Shown here: piece by piece, positions 27,249 to 37,411 of the stretch
How the letters are laid out: the number at the start of each line of letters is the position of its first letter
Numbering within the stretch: the first letter of the stretch is position 1
Source: CBDDCA01 sp965218205
GTDB taxonomy: Bacteria; Spirochaetota; Spirochaetia; WTKD01; G963693115
Assembly: GCA_965218205.1 (NCBI GenBank)
Contig: OZ244590.1
Location: forward strand, 1,984,001 to 2,048,000
Direction: 5' to 3'
Length of the DNA: 64,000 bases
The notes under the pieces: generated by a model
What the model was told of the DNA's origin: nothing
Database searches by the model: none
Seen by the model: only the letters and a program-made list of their open reading frames with translations
Program-made: the position numbers and the translations under genes

Positions 27249-30200
27249 TTATGAACACGCTGGATCACCTTTATACTTTGGATACTTTGCTGTATCACCA
27301 TCCATAGCGGAAGAGTTGAAGTCATTTATGGGATTAAGCTTTGTTTTACACAATCTCCATGATGATAAATCTCGATCAAATGCACTAGCTAACCTAAATA
27401 TACTATCTGAGAATCTAACATTTCTTACATTCCAATCACCTATATCTTGATTAAATTTACTAGCAGCAAGAAATAAACTACTCATCCGAATAACCCTACT
27501 CACATCCCAATCTCCTATATCTTGATTAAACTTACTAGCAGCAACAAACATAGAAGTCATATTAGTTACTTTACTCACATCCCAATCTCCTATATCTTGA
27601 TTAAAAACACTACCTGTTCCATCTTGAATATAAAACATATTAGCCATATTAGTTACATTACTGGTATTCCACCGTGTTATGTCTCCATTAAAAGTCTTAT
27701 CATCCTGAAATAAAGACTGCATATCAGTAATAGCACTCGTATCTATCATGTTGAGATTGGGACTAGGGTTGTTGTTTCCTCCTGAACCTTGCCTTGTTTT
27801 TTCTTCACTAATAATAGTTTGCAGTGCTGATTTTGTCGTTGGTCTGTAATAGCTAGCTGCTTTTCCTGATGGTGCTGTTCTTAGCTCTGTCTGTATAACG
27901 ATAGTGGCGGGTACTTTTGTATTTGAAGCAGTAATGGTACAGCTTACTACATAATAGCTATACTCAGTAATATTAGTATCATGTACATTGGACTTATTTG
28001 CTATGCCTGTTATAGTAACTGTTTTGCTACTCTGGTTAAACGATACTGCTAGCCCTGTTTCATCTTTGATTTTCTTTGCATCTGCCTCTAGTATGTTGGC
28101 ATCACAGGTAAAATTATTACCACTGGGAGTGCTGCTAAGTACTCTTGTAATATTTACTGCTGGGGTTTTGCCTACTTCTGCTGAGACTATGCTCGTGTTT
28201 CCTATAGATATTGATCTTGCTACAAACTCCTTACGTAATCCTGTTGATTCCTTTGCAGAATCGGTACTGTTTATTGCTTGCACGACTATTTCGTAGGTTC
28301 TTCCGTTTATCAATCCTGCTAAAGTAGTGTTTGTTGTTCCTGCTGCTATGTTTTTTGTTGCTGTATTAGCATTTGCTTTTATTTGTGCTACTGTCCTCTG
28401 TGTACTGCCATCCTTAGCAATACTATATACTTTGTACGATACTTGTGCGGTTGTTAGGGCATCTCCTGTATCTGCTTTGTGACTTGCAATAAGGCTGGGG
28501 GGTGTCCATGATACTCTCGTGCCTGCTTGGTTTGGGGCTACCCTTGTTTGTATGCTTGATACTTCTGCGGGGGCTGTCGCTTGTGATGCGGTTGTTACTG
28601 TTGCCACTGTCGATGCTACTTTTTTGCTTGGATCTGTTTTTACTGCTACTTCTACCACAAAATGATACTTTGTTACTCCTTTTATTGCTACTACTGGTGC
28701 TGTGTCTGAAGATAAGCCTAAACTGCTAAGCGCTGGTACTGTGTACACTCTGCTACTGGCACTGCCTATGTTTACTTTCCTGCCTGCTAGTACTTCTGCT
28801 ACTGTAGGGGTTGTGTCTTTCTGTAAGCCGTACACGGTGTATACTAGCTGATTACTTGCTGTTATGTTTGTGCCATCGTAGTCTTTTGCTCCTGTAAATG
28901 TGCTTAACTGCGTGAGTACCAGCTTTATTGTTCCTGCTGTGCTTGTTGACGGTGATACTACTAGCTTGTTTGCTAAGGACGAGGTAGGTGCTACTGCTTT
29001 GGAAGTATAAATTTCCTTTATTTCTGTTACATCAGTGTAAAAGTCTGTAGGAAAGAGTTTGCTACTATTTGATGCATCGTAATTGGGGCTTGTTGTGTTT
29101 ACTATCCTTACTCCTATGTAGTAGTCTTTTGCTGTTTCTATGGGGGTGTCTCCTGCATTGCTTCCACTGGTGCTGTCTACTATTGCTATGGATAGTGTGT
29201 TTTGAGTTGTTCCTGTTGCTTTTGTGTATTTTGCTACTCTTGCTCTACTTTTTTCCACTGCCCATAGGGCTGATACGCTGGCAGGCTTTCCAGTGGTGTC
29301 TTCTTTCTTGAGGTATAGCACATAGTAGGCAAGGTCTGTCGCTTCAAGGGCATTGCCATTTGCCTTGCTCACTCCTGCTATGTTTGAGGCATTAAGCTGT
29401 ACTGTTATGACTTTTTTTCCACTATTGCCTCCTGTGGCAGGCACTGCAAATACTACTGCGTTGTTTGTAGTATAGGTTGTTACTTTTGGTGCGTTTGGGG
29501 GTGTAGTAAGTGTTGCTGTTTTTATTGTTGCTGATGTTCCTATGCTATAGGCGGGATTGAGGCTGTTTATTGCTTCTACTCCTGCGGTATATTCTGCTCC
29601 TTTTGTTCCTATAAATGTTGCTTTTAATTCTGCACTGTTTCCTGCTAGCTCTCTTGTTTGTACTCCTGCAAGGGCTTTTATTGCGTCTAGTGTTTTTGTG
29701 CTGTGGTCTCCTGCTACTATGTATACTTTGTACTGTATTTGTGCCTGTGTGAGTTTGCTTCCGCTGGGGGCTTTGTTGTCGTTAGTAATGTCTCCTTTAC
29801 TAAATGTATAGACTGCTGTTGCGGTTGTTTGGGTTACTGATTCTACAGAGAGTGTTGCATCTTTGGCAGCTGGTGGTGCGGTCGAGGTGCTATCGTATAC
29901 TGCTACTGCATCAGCGAGAGGGGTTACGGGGCTTACTCTGTTATTTGCTATTTGTAAAAAATCAAAGCGATAGTTCTTAGCATTTGCTTGGTACTTGGGT
30001 ACTTCTAAGCCATCTGCTATACCAAAGCTAATGGTGGTTGCTGGGTTTGTTATGCTTTTTTCTGCTATTACGGTAGCTCCCTCTTTCATACGCAAGGTAT
30101 AGTATTGTCCTATGCCTGGAGCTGTCTTAAAGGTTGCTTTTATTTGTATGACTCCTGTTTTGTCTAGTGTAGGCTTGCTTTGAAAGAGTTCTGCTGAGGG

Positions 30201-32007
30201 TGCTGTAAGCTGAGAGGGGGTGGTTATGTCTTGTGTAGCTTTAGTGCTTTTGTTTTCTGCATAGTCTATTGCTTGTATTGTTACTGTGTATGTTTTGCCT
30301 TGACTGAGTTCTTCGACAGAGAGCGATGTTGTGGGATAGGGTATTTTCTTCTCATTGACTACTGCAGTACTTGTGCCTTTCTCTTGTATGCTTACGCTGT
30401 ATTCTTTTATGTCTTTGTTGTTGCTTATGGGCTCTGTCCATGTTATTTGTGTTTCTACTTTTGTTGCTGATACAAAGGGATAGCTTGCTTGTATGTTTGT
30501 TACTGCATCGGGGGCGGTGCTATCTGCTCCTGTACTTACTGTGGCATTTTCTGCTGTTCCTTTGTTGCCTGCATAGTCCTGCGATTGTACTGCCACTGTA
30601 TACTCAGTGGTAGCTTTGAGGCCTGGTATCTGTGTATTGCGTACTGCTCTGTCTGTTATTGTTACTGTCTTTGCTGAAGTACTGCTACCTTTCTCTGTTG
30701 CTGTTATAGTCACTCCTGCGTAGTCTCGTACATTAGGTGCTTGCCAGATTACTACTATGCTTGTTGCTCCTCCTACTGCACTTACATTGCTTACAGGCTC
30801 TGTGCTTTTGTCTGTTGTTGCTAATTCTTTTGACACTGCAGTGGAGTACTTTCCGTTCTGAGAGACATACACTTCTACTTTGTACGTAAGCGTGCCATAG
30901 AGTTTTGTGAGTGCTATGCCATCTTTTGCGACATACACAGTTGCGTATTCTTTTGCCTGTGCAGTCGCTCCGCTAACATTGGTTGCACTGGTATCTTTGC
31001 TTATTGTCTCCTCTGCTACTACTGTATTTGTTGCGGTTGCTGTGACTCGTACTTGGAGTTTTTTGTTTGAAAAGTCAAAACTCCCCCACTTGATAAGCAG
31101 GCTTTCATCGGCTGGGCTATCGTCTTTATTGTTTGCTGTCACTGTAAGGTTTGCCTCTGGCAGTGCTGCTACTGTTTGTGAGAGTGCTGATGGCACTATG
31201 CCTCTGAGTGCTTGCTTTGCCGTGCTTTTGTTACCGTTGCTATCTTTGTACACTACCACTATATCATAGCTGATGCCGTCTATAGTAGGCACAGCAATGC
31301 TCAGCTCTCCTTGTGTTACATCTTGTACTGATACTTCTGTCTTTACCCCTGTAGTCTTTTCTATTACCTGTATTGTGGCTTCTGCTATGTCTGTCTTGCC
31401 TGATGATAGCAGTGCTTTGTCCCATGTGAGCTTTATGCCATTTGTTGCTGATTCTACTGCTACCTGTGTAAAGGTGTCTTGTGGGGCAGTTTCATCACTC
31501 AGTGTTGTAATAGAGCGGGTTGTTTTTGGTGATACTTCTGAGTCCTTTTGGGCTTCTATCTCTACAGTGTAGTGAGTGAGTGCTTGTAAGCCTTTTAGTT
31601 TATACGATTGTCCTTGTTGGAACAATGCACGATATTCTATTGCAGGAATACGCACTTGTATGACTTGTGCTGGTGCAGTAGAGGTAGCGTTTACTACTAC
31701 ATGTGTAGCATCGCTTGGGGCTTGCCAGCGTAAAGCAAGCGTCCCATCATTGCCTGCTGCTTGTATCTGCACATTGGACACTGATGCAAGTGTCGGGGTT
31801 ACTGGTGAAGTTCCTCCTCCCCCTGATGAGGAACTGCTACTGCTCTCTGCACATCCTACGAGTACGAGGGTAGTCATTGCTAGCACTAAAAACAGTGCAA
31901 CGAGAGTTATGTTTTGCTTATATCGAGAGTGTACCCCCCCCCCCCCCGATTTTTTTCACGCTGTGTAATTCCTTACTCAACCATATTTTTTTCAACTGTT
32001 TTTTCAT
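27249..32007 (-). CDS. Giant Fn3/BspA-repeat surface lipoprotein, copy 3 (poly-G tract out of frame, OFF)
   Basis: The intended start is the ATG at 32007 behind AAAGGAG. It encodes MKKQLKKIWLSKELHSVKKI and then a tract of 14 G. With 14 G the frame reads five Gly, Thr-Leu-Ser-Ile and stops at TAA (31918-31920) after 29 residues. The main frame, open to 27249, would be joined with 13 or 16 G. Without the leader it can start only at a GTG at 31886 inside the signal core, which would lack the charged n-region. The body (about 1,545 residues) has lipobox LVGC, Fn3-like modules and five BspA repeats. It is the most divergent copy: its second and third Fn3 modules differ, it has an extra module at about 29000-29530 and lacks one that the others share near the Ig-like part. 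Confidence 0.9.
31934..31947 (-). repeat. Poly-G tract (14 G), out of frame
   Basis: Fourteen C on the plus strand. Same flanks as the other tracts (ATC before, GTACACTC or TACACTC after, in coding sense). Length is 2 modulo 3, whereas ON requires 1 modulo 3. Confidence 0.95.
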
Positions 32008-32029
32008 AAAAATCTCCTTTATGATTTTA

Positions 32030-32140
32030 TCTATATATCATGTATAATTATCATTACACATAATGCAATATCATTATAGCATATAATACTATTTTTTTGT
32101 GCATATTGCATCACCCACAGAAAGAAAAAAAAAAAAAATA
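32030..32140 (-). promoter_or_regulatory. Promoter region of lipoprotein copy 3: palindrome, extended -10, poly-A tract
   Basis: On the minus strand TGCTATAAT (-10 at 32073-32078, with the TGN extension) is followed by the palindrome 32040-32061 (arms ATGTATAAT / ATTACACAT, one mismatch), and is preceded by a poly-A tract of 14 A on the plus strand (32125-32138). The order matches copies 1 and 4. Confidence 0.55.
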
Positions 32141-32201
32141 CATCAAAATTTATGTATAATATACATGCCTATAGTAACATGTGATAATAATGCTACAATA
32201 G

Positions 32202-32264
32202 AGATACACAGCTTACAGATAAATAAATATGAAAAACAGTACAGATACACAGCTTACAGATAAA
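32202..32264 (+). repeat. 22-bp direct repeat spanning the murD start
   Basis: The 22-bp sequence AGATACACAGCTTACAGATA plus AA occurs at 32202-32223 and again at 32243-32264, a period of 41 bp. The first copy lies in the leader and the second inside codons 6-13 of murD. It looks like a local tandem duplication around the start codon. Confidence 0.8.
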
Positions 32265-33863
32265 GTAGTTCTCATCTTAGGATTAGGCCTCCATGGAGGA
32301 GGAAAATATTCTATTCTGTTTGCTCATTCACAAAAAGCAAAGCAAATACTAGTGAGTGAACTTGCAACAAAAGAGCGATTTCATGAAATAATACAATCTC
32401 TTTCGCACATTCCCATAGAATATGAGTTTGGAGGACATAGCAAACAATACATTGATAAAGCAGACTACATTATCAAAAACCCTGCAATTCCGCCACAGTC
32501 CCCTATGTTACGCTATGCAATAGAACAAAACAAAAAAATAGAAACCGATATATCATTATTCTTAAATACTTTCCATACAAAAAACTACAGCACAAACATT
32601 ACTATGGTTACTGGAACAAAAGGAAAATCAAGTATTAGTACCGCCCTCTATCAATTACAACAGCAACATCTACAGCGTACAACAAACCCAGACAGGCAAG
32701 TACAACTTGTAGGAAACATTCGCAATTCTGTACTATCAGTGCATAGTGCAATAGACACACAAAATACACCGCAAACAATTTCTCAGCATACTCCCCATCA
32801 TATAGTATGCGAACTCTCTGCACAGCAAAGTGGAGATTTACAATATACCTCACATCTTTCTTTACATACTATACAATGCCTTGTATTTACCAACCTTATG
32901 CGGGATCACCTAAATTACTATAAAGACATGGAAGACTATTTTAATCATAAAATATTTATATTTAAGAAATTCGCAGAACACATACAGCAACAAACCATAC
33001 ACAAATCAGAAACACACACAAAATATAGTGTTATTCTGCCTAATGATACATGGGGAAAACGTATTGCTTCATTATATAAGCCAGAACACTGTATATGGCA
33101 TAGCAGTAATGCTATTTTAGAAGATGATACATGTGGTGCTTGGGCGGAAAAACAAGTTGCTCAACACCCAAATCAACAACTAGATACCTATGTACTCTAT
33201 TATAGAACAAAAAAAAATACCCCTGCAAAAATATGCTGTACTATAGAAACCAGTAGTATCCACAAAAACACTCTCAAACAATCAGAACAACACCAAACAC
33301 ATAGTACTCACTACCTGATACAAAATATCCTCATAATAATAGCATACTGTATTGGAAACAACATAGCTATACCAAATACCCTACACAGTTTTAAGCAATT
33401 ACTCACACTTGAACATAGAAAAGAATCGCTTGGTACAGTACAAGGTATACATTTTATAAATGACAGTGCTGCCACTATTCCTCATGCTATGCAAATTAAA
33501 AGTATAGCAACACAACCCGTATTTCTTATTTGTGGAGGAACAGATAAAAATCTCAGAGCAGAAGATATAGTCCCTGAATGTAACGCTGCCACTCATAGCT
33601 ACTTTCTTGCAGGGAGCTTTACTGACTCAATACTACCGCTCCTTAGATCAGAACACAGTAGCTATTCTGGTCCTTTTACACATTTAGAGGATGCAGTACA
33701 CAATGCTATTATTGATGCAAAGAAAATGAATAAGCATAACAACACAAACAGCATTGTTATTCTCTCACCAGGCTGTGCCTCTTTTGGTATGTTTAAGCAT
33801 GAATTTGACAGAGGAGATAAATTTAAGCATATCGTACAAGAATATATGCGTTCTATTCATTAG
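32229..33863 (+). CDS. murD: UDP-N-acetylmuramoylalanine--D-glutamate ligase
   Basis: The 544-residue cytoplasmic Mur ligase adds D-glutamate to UDP-MurNAc-L-Ala during peptidoglycan synthesis. Seen: an N-terminal Rossmann-like start VVLILGLGLHGGG, the P-loop TGTKGKSSISTAL, the CELSAQQ element with a following TNLMRDHLNYY, the NDSAATIPHA segment and the C-terminal LSPGCASFGMFKHEFDRGDKF, which is diagnostic for MurD. It is about 100 residues longer than the usual 440-450, mostly through Gln/His/Asn-rich insertions at about 165-195 and 330-370. The start ATG 32229 lies between the two copies of a 22-bp direct repeat and lacks a clear ribosome binding site. Confidence 0.92.
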   Translation: MKNSTDTQLTDKVVLILGLGLHGGGKYSILFAHSQKAKQILVSELATKERFHEIIQSLSHIPIEYEFGGHSKQYIDKADYIIKNPAIPPQSPMLRYAIEQNKKIETDISLFLNTFHTKNYSTNITMVTGTKGKSSISTALYQLQQQHLQRTTNPDRQVQLVGNIRNSVLSVHSAIDTQNTPQTISQHTPHHIVCELSAQQSGDLQYTSHLSLHTIQCLVFTNLMRDHLNYYKDMEDYFNHKIFIFKKFAEHIQQQTIHKSETHTKYSVILPNDTWGKRIASLYKPEHCIWHSSNAILEDDTCGAWAEKQVAQHPNQQLDTYVLYYRTKKNTPAKICCTIETSSIHKNTLKQSEQHQTHSTHYLIQNILIIIAYCIGNNIAIPNTLHSFKQLLTLEHRKESLGTVQGIHFINDSAATIPHAMQIKSIATQPVFLICGGTDKNLRAEDIVPECNAATHSYFLAGSFTDSILPLLRSEHSSYSGPFTHLEDAVHNAIIDAKKMNKHNNTNSIVILSPGCASFGMFKHEFDRGDKFKHIVQEYMRSIH

Positions 33864-33934
33864 TAACAGGTACTTTTGGCAAAGTAATAAGTACCATAGC
33901 AAATAGTTTATTATTTTTTATCTTATTTCTAAAT

Positions 33935-34213
33935 CTAGGCATGTGAAAAATACCCTAAATCAACAGGTTTTTTTTCTACTTTTTGTACAGAATACATTTT
34001 GTCTGGAAATGCTATATCACCAGCACTTATAGCATCATTGAAAGTAGAAAAATACGCTCGTATTTCACCACCTTTCATCAATGCATATTCATTTCTATGA
34101 GATATAACAATATCATCAAACATTTTCTTAAAAGCCTCATAATTTTTATCAACCTCTGCTTGACGCTTCTTAATCATATCTTTTTGATTATCCATATTTC
34201 TATTATATTTCAT
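33935..34213 (-). CDS. Small conserved hypothetical protein (DUF5678-like)
   Basis: A 92-residue protein with a charged helical start (KKRQAEVDKNYEAFKKMF), then HRNEYALMKGGEIRAYFST, FNDAISAGDIAFPDKMYSVQKV and the end KPVDLGYFSHA. This arrangement (a short helix, an EYALM-x-GEI strand pair, a dAxxAG helix and a terminal PVDLGYFSHA) is a widespread small family of unknown role, similar to DUF5678. The identification is from memory of the pattern. An inner ATG at 34195 (MDNQKD) is an alternative start; neither has a good ribosome binding site. It sits between murD and comM, convergent with murD. Confidence 0.75.
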   Translation of the reverse strand: MKYNRNMDNQKDMIKKRQAEVDKNYEAFKKMFDDIVISHRNEYALMKGGEIRAYFSTFNDAISAGDIAFPDKMYSVQKVEKKPVDLGYFSHA

Positions 34214-34315
34214 ATACCATATTTTGTCAAATTTAATTATATTTATTAATTATAAAGCATATATCATATTATTATTTGAAATAGTACTTTTATACCACTC
34301 CATTTTTTACACTTA

Positions 34316-35860
34316 TTATGTACCATACATCTGTTGTTGCTTAAAATTTACCAGCTGTACCGCTTCATCTACATGTTGTTTACAGATATTCATTTCATTT
34401 TCTACATCAGCAATAGTTTGAGCTACACGATAGAGTACTACTTTTCTTCTCTCACTAATACCAAGACTCGTTAAAGCATGCTGTATACTTCTATGCGCTT
34501 CTTTTGAAAACGAAAACAAGGAGTATACCTTATCGCTCGGACAACGGGAGTTCCATCTATTATGCAAATGGGCTTCTTCATAGCGTTGTGTTTGTATATC
34601 ACTTGCATTTCGCACCGCTATTTTTCTTTGCACCATATCGTGTAAACGAACAAGTTTATTTTCTTCCTTTCCTTGTGTTCTATACTGGGTAGAAAATTTA
34701 ATATCTATTCTATCCCACAATGCAGCTCCAATTTTTTTCCAATAACGAAATATTTCTTGTTCACTACACATACACCATTCCCCTAAACTCTGTGGTTTTC
34801 CAAAATTTCCACAAGGACACAAGTTAGTAGTAAGAAGTAACTGAAAGTCAGCAGGACATTCCCATTTCTGTCCCGCACGGCTAATAAGCACTGTATGCTG
34901 ATCTAATGGTTCTCTCAATGCTTGCAATACACGTGCCTTAAACTCAGGTGCTTCATCTAAGAGCAATACTCCCAAATGAGCAAGAGAAATCTCTCCTAAG
35001 GCATTACTGCTACTACTTCCTATCATGCCCTCCACAGATGCGGTATGATGAGGAACACGCACTGGTCTTTGCTGTATAAGCCCTTTCTTTTCAATCGAAA
35101 TACCACTCTGTGAATACAGAGAACTTACCTCTAAGGACTCAGCAAAGCTTAGCTTAGGCAATAAAGACGCTAATCTAATAGCACTTGCTGTTTTTCCTGT
35201 TCCTGGAGGACCACACAATAAAACATTATGTCTTCCTGCCGCAGCTATGGTCATAACACGCTTTAATGGTTTACTATAAGAAAGATCAGCCATACTAACA
35301 CCATTTGTATTTTCTATAAGAGAATCATGCCCATCTATCTCATCACATAGACCTCCCGAAGTACTCCATGCATATGATTGTTGCAACTCACTTAAATGCC
35401 CAATAGTAAGATAGCTACCATGTTGTGTAATAGAACCTTCTTTTGTATTAGATTCATGAAACACAAAATGCGTAATTCCATATTCCAATGCAGTAATCAC
35501 AGCAGAAAGTCCTGCGGTAATAGGACGAATAGTACCATTTAACTGCAATTCACCACACGACATAACCGCATGTTCAAAGCCAGCTATTTGTTTTGTAGCA
35601 ATAAGAATACCTAAGGCAATCGGTAAATCAAATCCAGAACCCTGCTTCTTAACATCGGCTGGAGCAAGATTGATAAGTATTTTCTTTTGAGGCCACACAA
35701 AACCACTTTTTCGTATAGCTATTTTTACTCGTTCACGAGCTTCTTTTACTTCACTTGAAGGTAGCCCTACAATTTCAACACCTGGAATACTTCCACAAAT
35801 ATCAACCTCTACTTGTACCAGCTTTCCTTTCAATCCTAATGGTGCGTACGCATATACCAT
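34316..35860 (-). CDS. comM: YifB/ComM family Mg-chelatase-like AAA+ ATPase
   Basis: The 514-residue protein has an N-terminal Lon-like ChlI domain (IPGVEIVGLPSSEVKEARERVK, then ADVKKQGSGFDLPIALGIL), a central AAA+ domain with Walker A GPPGTGKTASAIRL and Walker B LGVLLLDEAPEF, a cysteine cluster CPCGNFGKPQ...CMCSEQE, and the C-terminal Mg-chelatase helical domain. ComM is a hexameric helicase that extends branch migration during integration of incoming DNA in natural transformation. Other competence genes are absent from this window. It could help gene conversion among the lipoprotein copies, but that is speculation. Start is ATG at 35860. Confidence 0.93.
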   Translation of the reverse strand: MVYAYAPLGLKGKLVQVEVDICGSIPGVEIVGLPSSEVKEARERVKIAIRKSGFVWPQKKILINLAPADVKKQGSGFDLPIALGILIATKQIAGFEHAVMSCGELQLNGTIRPITAGLSAVITALEYGITHFVFHESNTKEGSITQHGSYLTIGHLSELQQSYAWSTSGGLCDEIDGHDSLIENTNGVSMADLSYSKPLKRVMTIAAAGRHNVLLCGPPGTGKTASAIRLASLLPKLSFAESLEVSSLYSQSGISIEKKGLIQQRPVRVPHHTASVEGMIGSSSSNALGEISLAHLGVLLLDEAPEFKARVLQALREPLDQHTVLISRAGQKWECPADFQLLLTTNLCPCGNFGKPQSLGEWCMCSEQEIFRYWKKIGAALWDRIDIKFSTQYRTQGKEENKLVRLHDMVQRKIAVRNASDIQTQRYEEAHLHNRWNSRCPSDKVYSLFSFSKEAHRSIQHALTSLGISERRKVVLYRVAQTIADVENEMNICKQHVDEAVQLVNFKQQQMYGT

Positions 35861-35931
35861 GCATTAAAATACACACTATATATAAGTTTGATTGATATAA
35901 AATAAATAAAAGTGGGAAAAAAGAAAAAAAA

Positions 35932-36043
<112 letters not shown>

Positions 36044-36130
36044 AAATTATACTCTAAAAAATCAGTTGTAACAGCAAAGTGTACCATTACTTTATTAGTT
36101 TACTCTATTTCAACAGAACATGTCAAGAAA

Positions 36131-36145
36131 AATGAGAAAAAAAGC
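36131..36145. repeat. Left target site duplication of IS copy 1
   Basis: AATGAGAAAAAAAGC, 15 bp, directly before the TG end of the IS. It is identical to 37361-37375 directly after the CA end. Confidence 0.9.
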
Positions 36146-36179
36146 TGTACTTTTACCATCTCGTATGAACCCCCAAAAT

Positions 36180-36205
36180 CCATGATAGTAATTATACTAT
36201 CATGG
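36180..36205. promoter_or_regulatory. Palindrome ahead of the transposase, IS copy 1
   Basis: Perfect 11-bp arms CCATGATAGTA / TACTATCATGG around ATTA, 37 bp before the transposase ATG. Also present in IS copy 2 (about 51326-51351). It could be an operator or an RNA hairpin that guards against read-through expression. Confidence 0.6.
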
Positions 36206-36242
36206 AAATAACAAACAAAAATAAAAAAAAGGGGGTGAGTAC

Positions 36243-37322
36243 ATGATATACTCTACACTTTATAATACAAGAAATCAAAAAGAACTGCATAAAGTACGCT
36301 TAGCTATAGCACTTTCTGCAAAAGAACACGGCATCAAAAGTACTGCTCGTATCTTTCATATATCTCCTAATACCGTACGTAAATGGCTGCAAAGATACAA
36401 AGAGAAGCCGAAAGCTATGCTCTATGATAGGCGTCCTGCTTCAGTAGAACATCCTAATACCATGATACCTTACTATCAGTTAAAACTCAAAGAGATATGC
36501 GAAACATTACAGCACTATCATCAACGATGTATTGCCTCTCATATACAACGAGAGTATGCCATTCCTTATTCCATAAAGACTATCATTAAGCATCTGAGAA
36601 AGATGGGGTTTTTTAAGACACATAAAAAGCAAAAAGCAGAAAAGAAACAAGAGGCACGCCTATGGAAGCAACTGCTGCAGTTTTGTCAAAAAATACAAGT
36701 AGATATTAAATATCTTACCGATATCCCTGAATTATACTTCTCATTACGCAAGTTTTGCCTCCCAAAGTATCAAATTACCGCACGCGATGTCGCAACAGGG
36801 GCTTTATGGATATGCTTTGCTACTCAAAAAAGCTCTTCTCATACCGCTTTGTTTATTGAATATCTGCTTACTCATCTTGCTTCTTTTCACGTTGATACTT
36901 CCTCTATTACTATTCAAACTGATAATGGCTCTGAGTTTATCTCAGGGGCTTTTAGTACAAAACAGTCTGCTTTTGTTACTTCTCTTGCAGCATACGAGGC
37001 ACACCATACTACTATCCCATATGCTTCTCCTACTTACAATTCTGATGTCGAGGCTTCTCATAAACTTATTGAAACTGAATGCTATGCAAAAATGCAGAAT
37101 CCTACTCTCAGTACTTTTTTACTCAAAAGTGCTGAGTATCAATATAGCTTTAATCATCAACGCCATAACTCTTATAAACACGGCTCTCCTGCTTTGTTGC
37201 TCAAAGAAAAAAGTCCTTCTCTGGATCCTTGTGTACTTACTCTGCGCCCTCTTATTGTTGATACTTTCCTTACTAAACGAACATTACACACTTGGCATAA
37301 TAGAAATTTTGCAGTATACTGA
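36243..37322 (+). CDS. IS481-like transposase, copy 1
   Basis: The 359-residue protein has an N-terminal helix-turn-helix (STARIFHISPNTVRKWLQRY, about 36-55), a second DNA-binding segment with an RRPASVEHPN linker, and an rve integrase core with the DDE triad at QVDIKYLTD, IQTDNGSEF and DVEASHKLIETE. It cuts and joins the element ends. The ATG follows a strong GGGGGTGAG ribosome binding site. It differs from copy 2 by one obvious residue (SHIQREY against SHIKREY). No frameshift is seen, so it should be active. Confidence 0.94.
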   Translation: MIYSTLYNTRNQKELHKVRLAIALSAKEHGIKSTARIFHISPNTVRKWLQRYKEKPKAMLYDRRPASVEHPNTMIPYYQLKLKEICETLQHYHQRCIASHIQREYAIPYSIKTIIKHLRKMGFFKTHKKQKAEKKQEARLWKQLLQFCQKIQVDIKYLTDIPELYFSLRKFCLPKYQITARDVATGALWICFATQKSSSHTALFIEYLLTHLASFHVDTSSITIQTDNGSEFISGAFSTKQSAFVTSLAAYEAHHTTIPYASPTYNSDVEASHKLIETECYAKMQNPTLSTFLLKSAEYQYSFNHQRHNSYKHGSPALLLKEKSPSLDPCVLTLRPLIVDTFLTKRTLHTWHNRNFAVY

Positions 37323-37360
37323 TTTTATCAAAAGGGTTCACACGAAACGGTAAAACTCCA

Positions 37361-37375
37361 AATGAGAAAAAAAGC
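37361..37375. repeat. Right target site duplication of IS copy 1
   Basis: AATGAGAAAAAAAGC, identical to 36131-36145. Confidence 0.9.
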
Positions 37376-37411
37376 AAATATCTTGCTCCATATCCCTAAA
37401 AACAATACTCA

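Larger units (their letters stand above)
36146..37360 (+). mobile_element. IS481-like insertion sequence, copy 1 (intact, 1,215 bp)
   Basis: The element starts TG and ends CA with imperfect terminal inverted repeats of about 27 bp (core TTTTACC at 36151 and GGTAAAA ending at 37355, then the TCGTRTGAACCC part). It carries one transposase and is flanked by a perfect 15-bp direct repeat. TG...CA ends, a single rve-type transposase and long target duplications fit the IS481/IS3 superfamily. It is almost identical to the element at 51292-52507, so both moved recently. It sits upstream of the 5S rRNA and points away from it. Confidence 0.92.

Noticed and set aside
36787..37353. A 188-codon Leu-rich frame inside the transposase, also at 51934-52500.
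   Set aside because: It is the +1 shadow of the complete transposase gene. No slippery site is seen, and the real transposase needs no frameshift.
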